From: JAEKNW01 sp963678375
Lineage (GTDB): Bacteria; Cloacimonadota; Cloacimonadia; Cloacimonadales; JAFGVF01
Length of the DNA: 64,000 nucleotides
Assembly: GCA_963678375.2 (NCBI GenBank)
Contig: CAXXQH010000001.1
Span: 310,001 to 374,000 of the forward strand
Direction of reading: 5' to 3'
The notes beneath the pieces are model-generated. The model was given only the letters and a program-made list of their open reading frames with translations. It ran no database searches and was not told where the DNA came from. The position numbers and the translations under genes are program-made. Numbering within the stretch: position 1 is the first letter of the stretch; every line of letters begins with the position of its first letter. Positions 58,434 through 64,000 of the stretch are shown in pieces.

Positions 58434-59669
58434 TTAACGTTGTTTGGCTTCACCAGATTTAATAAGTCCATACTTTACAAAGTTAGGAGCTATCAGCATT
58501 ATTAGGAAAGTTGTGATTGTCATAACTGAAGTAATTAATTTAGCTTCTTGTTCATAGCCAGCAGACATCAAATACTTGCTGGCAGCTATTGATAAACCTA
58601 TAGCTACACCGGCTTGAGAAAGCAAAGTAAAACCAAGATATTTTCTAATTTTAGGTGGAGCTTTTGCTACAACTGCACCTAGGTAAGAACCATTATATTT
58701 TCCAAACATGGTAGAAACAATATATACTACAATCAATAACCAGAACTTTTGAATGAGCATAATATCTAATCTAGTACCGATCAAAACAAAGAACCAGACA
58801 TAGATGGGAGGTGACCATTCAGTTAATGCCATATTAAGTTTTCTTGCTATTAATTTGCTTCTGTTCACTACTATGATGCCTGCGAACATATTTATCAAAA
58901 TTGGTGATAAGTTGAGCTGTTCTGCCAAAGCACACATTAACAAAATACTACCTAAAGCTAAATAAGTTAACATAAACTTTTCATGTACTTTCTTACCAAA
59001 GTAGGCAAGTCCGTAACCAATTGCTGAACCAATACCAATGGATAAAAGAACTTCAATAAATGAATGAATCAGTGCTTGACCAATACTAAGTTCATTAGAA
59101 CCTAACAGCATTATAGCAATTGGTAAAGTAATTGTAAAAATCAATAAAGCAAAAATATCATCTAAACCTAAAACTGCATAAAGTGTAGTTACAAGATTTC
59201 CAGATGCTCTATATTGCTTGATAACATCAACTGTACCCGCAGGAGCTGTAGCTGAAGCAAAAGAACCAAATAAAAGCCCTAAAGGTATTGAGATCTTCCA
59301 CCCCATTGAAAAATGAAGTAAAAAAGATATTACTAGACTTACAACAAAGAAGGTAAGAGTAGCTTCAAAAATTGTTATCCAAAAAACGGTCTTCCCTACT
59401 TTCTTAAGCTCTTTGTATTCTAACTCTGTTCCTATACCAAAACCAATTAATGATAATGTAATAATATTAATTATTTCATAATCATCAACTCTAAATTGCC
59501 AAGGATTGCTAACTGGAATTGATAAATCTAAAATAATACCTACAATAGCGCCAGTTATGATATAGCCTAATAATAAAGGTGCTTTAAGTAGGGATACTCC
59601 CCTACTAGTGAGTATCGAAAGAAGTAAAGATACAGCTAAAAAGAAAAAAATTAATGCAATTTCAGACAT
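58434..59669 (-). CDS. Cation:proton antiporter (CPA2-like), first of a pair
   Basis: 411 residues with about 12-13 membrane helices. Paralogous to 56883-58082 over the whole length (GYIITGAIVG, GFGIGTELEYKELKKVGK, SATAPAGTVDVIKQYRASGNL, GLDDIFALLI). It follows the EIIA-like gene with an 8-nt gap. No cytoplasmic NAD- or ligand-binding C-terminal domain. The start is less sure because no strong SD precedes the ATG. Confidence 0.88.
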   Translation of the reverse strand: MSEIALIFFFLAVSLLLSILTSRGVSLLKAPLLLGYIITGAIVGIILDLSIPVSNPWQFRVDDYEIINIITLSLIGFGIGTELEYKELKKVGKTVFWITIFEATLTFFVVSLVISFLLHFSMGWKISIPLGLLFGSFASATAPAGTVDVIKQYRASGNLVTTLYAVLGLDDIFALLIFTITLPIAIMLLGSNELSIGQALIHSFIEVLLSIGIGSAIGYGLAYFGKKVHEKFMLTYLALGSILLMCALAEQLNLSPILINMFAGIIVVNRSKLIARKLNMALTEWSPPIYVWFFVLIGTRLDIMLIQKFWLLIVVYIVSTMFGKYNGSYLGAVVAKAPPKIRKYLGFTLLSQAGVAIGLSIAASKYLMSAGYEQEAKLITSVMTITTFLIMLIAPNFVKYGLIKSGEAKQR

Positions 59670-59677
59670 GATTATTT

Positions 59678-60136
59678 CTATTTAGTCGAAGTGATAATTG
59701 AATAAATTTCTTGTTTATCCTTGGCTTGTAAGAGTTCCTTAAGTATGTGATTATCTTTTAATCTGAGTACTAATCTTGATAAAAGTCTAATGTATTCTTT
59801 ATCTTGTTTATCAGATGCACCGATCATAAAAATAAGTCTTACTGGTTTATCATCTAATGACTCATATTCGATACCATTTTTTAATCGGCCAATAGCTATA
59901 ACAAAGTCATCACATTCTGGTATTTTTGCGTGAGGAATAGCTATACCGAGACCGATACCTGTACTCATTAATGATTCTCTTTTGAAAATTGCTTTCTTAA
60001 ATGCAGTAATATTTGTTATGTTCTGAGAGCTTGAAATCAAATCTAACATTTCATCTAAAGCATCTTTTTTATTGTCAGCTTCTAAGTCTTTAATTCTTGT
60101 TTCATCAATAAAATCACTTATTTGTAGTATTCTCAT
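59678..60136 (-). CDS. PTS EIIA-like (PtsN-type) regulatory protein
   Basis: About 152 residues. Typical fructose/nitrogen-type EIIA fold with the phosphoryl-acceptor His in GIGLGIAIPHAKIPE and TGIG upstream, plus a C-terminal LSRLVLRLK helix. PtsN proteins regulate potassium transport and related systems by protein contact; here the next genes are antiporters, so it is probably a regulator and not part of sugar uptake (no EIIB/EIIC in view). The ATG at 60136 follows AAAGGTGG; the upstream GTG at 60145 is not needed. A good promoter precedes. Confidence 0.85.
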   Translation of the reverse strand: MRILQISDFIDETRIKDLEADNKKDALDEMLDLISSSQNITNITAFKKAIFKRESLMSTGIGLGIAIPHAKIPECDDFVIAIGRLKNGIEYESLDDKPVRLIFMIGASDKQDKEYIRLLSRLVLRLKDNHILKELLQAKDKQEIYSIITSTK

Positions 60137-60164
60137 ATCAACCACCTTTTAAAAAACTTGAGGC

Positions 60165-60193
60165 TATATAATTATTCTTTTATATTTTGTCAA
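60165..60193 (-). promoter_or_regulatory. Probable promoter of the EIIA-antiporter operon
   Basis: Minus strand TTGACA (60188-60193), 17 nt, TATATA (60165-60170). One of the best promoter matches in the window. Confidence 0.6.
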
Positions 60194-60256
60194 TAGTTAA
60201 GATTATTTTAATACTTATTGACTAGAATTAATCGAGTTTATCTGTGATATCAACAA

Positions 60257-60610
60257 TTATACATAGTCATAGAATAAGCTTTTGATGGCTCTGTACATCT
60301 TATTAATATCAAAATCATACATCATTAAGAGAATAGTAAAAATAACTAAACCTACAAATAAAATAACCCATAAGAAGTTAGCATACAGCATATGGATACT
60401 TGCCCAGAAATGTACTTTTGGTACACTAATAGAATTCCCATTGCTTTTATCAATTTTATCATAAATCACTTGAGATTCTGTCCCCCACATAATCTCATTT
60501 TCTGGGTCTTCATCATCAACATAGGGTATAAATCCCATTTTGTCATACCTTTCCAGCAAATTTTGTGGAATTCTCTTAATTTCGGAATCAGTTAGCATTC
60601 TTTTAGCCAT
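60257..60610 (-). CDS. Hypothetical single-TM protein behind a repressor
   Basis: 117 residues. Basic N-terminus (MAKRMLTDSEIKRIPQNLL), an acidic stretch (VDDEDPENEIMWG), then one membrane helix (about 72-94) and a basic C-terminus. Not recognised as a known family. It starts 11 nt after the S24-type repressor and is probably co-transcribed, so it may be that repressor's target or partner (inference). Confidence 0.65.
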   Translation of the reverse strand: MAKRMLTDSEIKRIPQNLLERYDKMGFIPYVDDEDPENEIMWGTESQVIYDKIDKSNGNSISVPKVHFWASIHMLYANFLWVILFVGLVIFTILLMMYDFDINKMYRAIKSLFYDYV

Positions 60611-60621
60611 TTAAGCTCCTT

Positions 60622-61332
60622 CTATTCAAACTTTCTATAGAGAAAAGTCATTACACCAATTAGGACACAATCAGCGTGATCTTCTGGTTCAATAACTATT
60701 GTATCAAATCCTTCGTTTAATGGTATTAATAATAGCTGATGTGTATTTTTGTCAAGTTTCATTTTTTTCAGCGTTACTTCTCCATCTAACCTAACTGCAC
60801 AAATCTTGCCATTACTTCTTTCCCAGTCATTTGATTTTTCTATTAAAATCACATCACCATTCTTAATAACAGGTTCCATAGATGAACCATTTACTTTTAG
60901 GCAAAGATAATTTTCTGCTTTCCCATGAATTTGATCTCTACTAAATTTAACATCCCCAAAGTCCTCATGTTTACTTTCAAGAGGCATACCTGCAGATATT
61001 TCGCCTGAAATAGGGATAGTTATCATTGAATCATCGAAGAACTTCATTTTTGCTTCTATCACCTTGTGGATATGATTATCTAGTACTTGTTCTAATTGGT
61101 CAATCTCTTTAACTTTTGACCCTTCAATAATCATATTACCTTTGCCAGTTATCAACCAATGAAGATTTATCCCATAAAGATTGCAGAGCTTGTTCATAGT
61201 ATCGATTGAAGGTTTTATCTTACCAGACTCCATTTGTGAGAGAGCGGAGGCCTTGAGACTTAGTCTCTCAGCAAGCTCAATTTGTTTGATATTTCGAGTT
61301 TTACGAATTTCTTTAATTCTTGAACCTATCAT
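60622..61332 (-). CDS. XRE-family repressor with LexA-like S24 domain
   Basis: 236 residues. N-terminal HTH of Cro/CI type (IKQIELAERLSLKASALSQME, about 18-38). A linker leads to a peptidase S24 domain: a possible Ala-Gly cleavage site in SAGMPL, the catalytic Ser in NGSSMEPVI and the Lys in EVTLKKM. LexA/CI-like autoproteolysis on RecA activation is possible. No other phage genes lie nearby, so a chromosomal stress repressor is as likely as a prophage remnant. A palindrome overlaps the promoter. Confidence 0.9.
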   Translation of the reverse strand: MIGSRIKEIRKTRNIKQIELAERLSLKASALSQMESGKIKPSIDTMNKLCNLYGINLHWLITGKGNMIIEGSKVKEIDQLEQVLDNHIHKVIEAKMKFFDDSMITIPISGEISAGMPLESKHEDFGDVKFSRDQIHGKAENYLCLKVNGSSMEPVIKNGDVILIEKSNDWERSNGKICAVRLDGEVTLKKMKLDKNTHQLLLIPLNEGFDTIVIEPEDHADCVLIGVMTFLYRKFE

Positions 61333-61359
61333 TTGATATACTCCTAATTTTTTAAGACT

Positions 61360-61388
61360 AAATTAAGTATCGATTAATATTATGTCAA
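61360..61388 (-). promoter_or_regulatory. Promoter with overlapping operator for the S24 repressor
   Basis: Minus strand TTGACA (61383-61388), 17 nt, TAATTT (61360-61365). An inverted repeat ATTAA-N7-TTAAT (61362-61378) lies in the spacer and -10, a good place for autorepression. Confidence 0.5.
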
Positions 61389-61417
61389 GGTTTAATTTTT
61401 ACTTATTAGAAAATACT

Positions 61418-62299
61418 TTATAATTTACTCCTCTTTATCAAATATTTCAGCAAGTTATCTTCAAGTGGAGTCTGAGTAGTAAAGCTTACATATTCAATTT
61501 TAGAATGCAAGCATTGTTCTTTAATATAATTGAAAAAATCGGAATATGCGTTTCTATAGTTATCTCGAATCTGCCAAGGATACACTCTCACTTCACCACT
61601 AGTTTCAGCATCCACAAAAACAGTTTCTTTCTTGTAATTAAAGTCACTCTCTTGCTTATCAACTATATGAAAGACAATAACATCGTGTTTGAGGTATCTA
61701 AAGTGTTTAAAACCTTTAACAAGTTCATCAGCAGTATCTAATAGGTCAGAAATAATAATTATCAGAGATCTCTGTTTTATCTTTTCGGCTATTTGATGTA
61801 AGATTTTTATGCTATTAGTTTTTCTGTCAGCATCTAAATCGAAGAGTTTCTTATATATCCCTGCTATAAATGCTTGATTAGTCTTGGGAGGTTGCCAGTA
61901 AGAAATATCTTCATTATAAGTAACTAAACCAACTGCATCATTTTGCTTATTAATGAGATATGTTAAAGATGCAGCCAGGGTTTTTGCATAATCCAATTTA
62001 CGTAGGTCATGAGATGTGAAACTCATTGATTTACTATGATCTACTAAGATATAAGCGTTAACATTGGTCTCATCTTCAAATCTACGAACATAATATCTGT
62101 CAGTTTTAGCATACTGTTTCCAGTCAATATCTTTAATTTGGTCTCCAGGAATATACTGTCTATAATCTGCAAACTCAACACTATATCCATGATAGGGTGA
62201 TTTATGTAGTCCAACCATAAATCCTTCAACGATTTCCTGGACATTTAGGTGAAAAGCATTAAGAGTATTTACAACTTTTTCAGTTATTAAACTATTCAT
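61418..62299 (-). CDS. DUF58-family protein
   Basis: 293 residues. Typical DUF58: a conserved SPYHGYSVEFADYRQYIPGD start region, DIDWKQYAKTDRYYVRRFEDETN, then a vWA-like part with a DHSKSM MIDAS-type motif (DxSxS) near residue 86. DUF58 proteins are usually next to MoxR ATPases, but none is seen in the 1.7 kb available upstream. Function unknown, perhaps chaperone-linked envelope maturation. Last gene of a four-gene run. Confidence 0.88.
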   Translation of the reverse strand: MNSLITEKVVNTLNAFHLNVQEIVEGFMVGLHKSPYHGYSVEFADYRQYIPGDQIKDIDWKQYAKTDRYYVRRFEDETNVNAYILVDHSKSMSFTSHDLRKLDYAKTLAASLTYLINKQNDAVGLVTYNEDISYWQPPKTNQAFIAGIYKKLFDLDADRKTNSIKILHQIAEKIKQRSLIIIISDLLDTADELVKGFKHFRYLKHDVIVFHIVDKQESDFNYKKETVFVDAETSGEVRVYPWQIRDNYRNAYSDFFNYIKEQCLHSKIEYVSFTTQTPLEDNLLKYLIKRSKL

Positions 62300-62506
62300 C
62301 TAATCCTTTTTCTTATAGAATAGGGCTAGTGGAACTAGAACTAAATAACCAATAGATAGAATAATAGGTGAAATAGTTTTATCACCTAAATCATCACCTG
62401 CATATTTCATAATGATATAGCCGATGATTATTACTATTACAGCAATTGTCAGCAAGACATAATTAGTTTTAGTTAGATTTAATTTATTAATATTCTTTTT
62501 TTTCAT
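62300..62506 (-). CDS. Small two-TM protein (DUF3098-like)
   Basis: 68 residues with two membrane helices (about 14-33 and 46-62) separated by a GDDLGDK loop. The pattern NYVLLTIAVIVIIIGYIIM followed by PIILSIGYLVLVPLALF resembles DUF3098 proteins of Bacteroidota. It ends next to DUF58 with no gap. Confidence 0.6.
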   Translation of the reverse strand: MKKKNINKLNLTKTNYVLLTIAVIVIIIGYIIMKYAGDDLGDKTISPIILSIGYLVLVPLALFYKKKD

Positions 62507-62514
62507 ATTACCTC

Positions 62515-63282
62515 TTAGAATTTTGTAGTATAAATAATTTGGAAAGACCTATCTAAGGTAATCTTTTCTTCTTGGTCGAAATTAGGTGCATTTTTTAATA
62601 GATCATAAACAGTAAACTTGAACTGTAGATCAGGAATAATGAACCAACCAACAGAAAGATTAAGATAACCTTTTCCATCTCCATAGTGATCAAAATCATT
62701 AGTTGAATTATAATTATCATTAAAGGCAAAATTATATTCTAGTAAAAAATTTAAGTCATCCCCGATACTTTGTCCCAAGGTAATAAAACTGTTTATATCC
62801 TTATCTCCATCATCATTTTCTGTTGATTTATTAGCACCTATAATTATTTTAGATCCTCTAAGTAAAAGATCATTTTTTCCAATTGCAGCAAAGAATCCTG
62901 GAGATTTAATTTGGTATCTGTTTTGTCCCTCAATCCATTTGCCATGCCCTTCAGAGTCAAATCCAACACTTAGAGCTGGGATATTAACTGTTTCTTTTAA
63001 AAGCTGAAATTTAGCTTTGAAGTCAATATGCTCATACCAATCAACTTCATTATTTCCGACAAAGTTTTCAGCTCCATAAGAAAAGCCTATTGAAAGTCTG
63101 TCAAAAAGACCAATATTTGATCCTAATCTCATACTAGAATCGCCATAGAATTTTGTACCAAAACTGTAATCCCCTCTATTTAAGACATTGGGTGTAGGTG
63201 TAGTAATTGATCGAAACTCATTAACGCCCATAACCACTGTTGCAATAGAGATTAATAAAATTGTAATGCTTAATTTTTTCAT
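62515..63282 (-). CDS. Secreted outer-membrane beta-barrel-like protein
   Basis: 255 residues. Signal peptide to VMGVNEF, then repeated amphipathic beta strands with aromatic ends (FSYGAENFVG, LNFLLEYNFAF, LQFKFTVYDLL) and a C-terminal Phe (IIYTTKF), all usual for outer-membrane barrels. No family name can be given with confidence. The start overlaps the end of the DUF4837-like gene by 4 nt (ATGA). Confidence 0.7.
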   Translation of the reverse strand: MKKLSITILLISIATVVMGVNEFRSITTPTPNVLNRGDYSFGTKFYGDSSMRLGSNIGLFDRLSIGFSYGAENFVGNNEVDWYEHIDFKAKFQLLKETVNIPALSVGFDSEGHGKWIEGQNRYQIKSPGFFAAIGKNDLLLRGSKIIIGANKSTENDDGDKDINSFITLGQSIGDDLNFLLEYNFAFNDNYNSTNDFDHYGDGKGYLNLSVGWFIIPDLQFKFTVYDLLKNAPNFDQEEKITLDRSFQIIYTTKF

Positions 63283-64000
63283 TTCTTCTCCTTTATATTA
63301 AATGATTTAATTATTCCTTCTAATTCTGTAATATACGGAACTTTAGTTCCTGCAGGGTAGTAAACAGCAGTATCAATGAAATAAGCTGTAGCCGACATTT
63401 CATCATATATTGCATAGCTCTTGAAAGTTCCACCCATCTTGGTTTGGTCATTTTCCCAAGCGCCTTCCAATATATAACCATCATAACTATGTTCATCCCA
63501 AGTTGAGATTGTTTTTGGAAAAACTCTTGTACGCAACCAATCAACTTTATCACCATCCAGTATTTCCTTTCCAACTTTTCTACGACTAGCTTTGACCCAA
63601 TTTTCAGTGAATTGTGTATAGTCCATTTTTTCAGTATAGATGGTTATAAATTTATCTGGTAAAACAGTTTGTTTCTTTTTATATCTATAAATATAACTAA
63701 TCAAGTTTTGATCTTTGTCTTCTTTATAGAGCTGGAAAGTTGAGGGTATTTCTAGCTTATAATCATATCCTTTGAAAAGATTACTGAGAGTACCTCGATA
63801 ATAAACTCGTCTAGTCATTCGTTTCAGAAACCTTTTTTCATAATCCAAATATAAATTAGCAATTCTTGAGATAATAATACTTTCGAGTCCTTCATCATCA
63901 GTAGCCAGGATGAATGTCACAAGCTGGTCATCAGACCATTCATTTTGGTAAGTAAGAATCGCAGGGGAGCCAGCAATAATTTGATTTAGTTTTGCTTGTG
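63279..64000 (-). CDS. DUF4837-like protein, 5' end outside window
   Basis: At least 240 residues. The frame stays open past the internal GTG at 63920 to the window edge, with a protein segment including AILTYQNEWSDDQLV. A Trp-x-x-x-Gln region and later DYEKRFLKRMTRRVY fit the DUF4837 family, usually lipoproteins of Bacteroidota. The N-terminal signal lies beyond the window. It is the first visible gene of the run with the barrel, DUF3098-like and DUF58 genes. Confidence 0.7.
   Translation of the reverse strand, partial: QAKLNQIIAGSPAILTYQNEWSDDQLVTFILATDDEGLESIIISRIANLYLDYEKRFLKRMTRRVYYRGTLSNLFKGYDYKLEIPSTFQLYKEDKDQNLISYIYRYKKKQTVLPDKFITIYTEKMDYTQFTENWVKASRRKVGKEILDGDKVDWLRTRVFPKTISTWDEHSYDGYILEGAWENDQTKMGGTFKSYAIYDEMSATAYFIDTAVYYPAGTKVPYITELEGIIKSFNIKEKK

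Noticed and set aside
60622..61332. S24 repressor taken as sign of a prophage
   Set aside because: No integrase, terminase, capsid or tail genes, and no att-like repeats; only the repressor and a TM protein are present.

Overview
This 64-kb window is AT-rich chromosomal DNA from a diderm (lipid A-making, outer-membrane-bearing) bacterium. I infer the FCB superphylum, with Cloacimonadota-like bacteria the best guess. Three points support this. Three secreted proteins end in a type IX-style (Por secretion tail) sorting domain, two of them with the YPNPFNPET motif. Families common in Bacteroidota and relatives occur (DUF4837-, DUF4175- and DUF3098-like). Yet most genes keep a good GGAG-type ribosome binding site and many promoters carry a TTGACA -35 box, which is unlike typical Bacteroidota. 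The phylum is an inference; the 16S gene here would settle it.

Layout. 1-4200: an rRNA operon on the minus strand (16S, tRNA-Ile, tRNA-Ala, 23S cut by the window edge) with an A-tract/TTGACA promoter and a boxA. 4190-15220, minus strand: a purH terminator, then purH, a YihY-type membrane protein, a LolD/MacB-like ABC pair, a TPR lipid-export-neighbour protein and a giant DUF4175-like coiled-coil membrane protein. Upstream of these sits a NicO-type metal exporter with its DUF1007 partner. 15170-15507 is gene-free and rich in hairpins. Next come trmFO (minus), an NlpC/P60 lipoprotein and an N-terminal-cysteine Ntn hydrolase carrying a sorting tail (both plus).

19788-37600, minus strand: a nearly complete division and cell-wall (dcw) cluster, mraZ-rsmH-ftsL-ftsI-murEF-mraY-murD-ftsW-murG-murC-ftsQ-ftsA-ftsZ. 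MurE and MurF are fused. The cluster runs on into lpxB and a DUF374 acyltransferase, so peptidoglycan, division and outer-membrane lipid genes form one probable transcription unit. murB and ddl are absent.

38014-49005, minus strand: two giant secreted multi-domain proteins. One is encoded 1 nt behind a TrmB-type regulator, with a perfect palindrome next to the promoter. 49295-51021: a small P-loop protein, then a six-gene tRNA cluster with two initiator tRNAs. 51853-56832: nox, a VOC protein, and the pdxJ-kbl-rsmI run (PLP synthesis next to a PLP enzyme).

56883-60136, minus strand: a four-gene unit of EIIA-like PTS protein, cation/proton antiporter, PII-like small protein and a second antiporter. 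This is the most system-like unexplained module. 60257-64000, minus strand: a one-TM protein behind an S24/LexA-like repressor, then DUF58, a small DUF3098-like membrane protein, an outer-membrane beta-barrel protein and a truncated DUF4837-like gene.

The most novel-looking non-coding signals are a dispersed ~60-bp intergenic repeat (three related copies, near 15.3, 37.9 and 51.2 kb) and a tandem double-hairpin element at 15371-15468. No CRISPR array, IS transposase or prophage block was seen.
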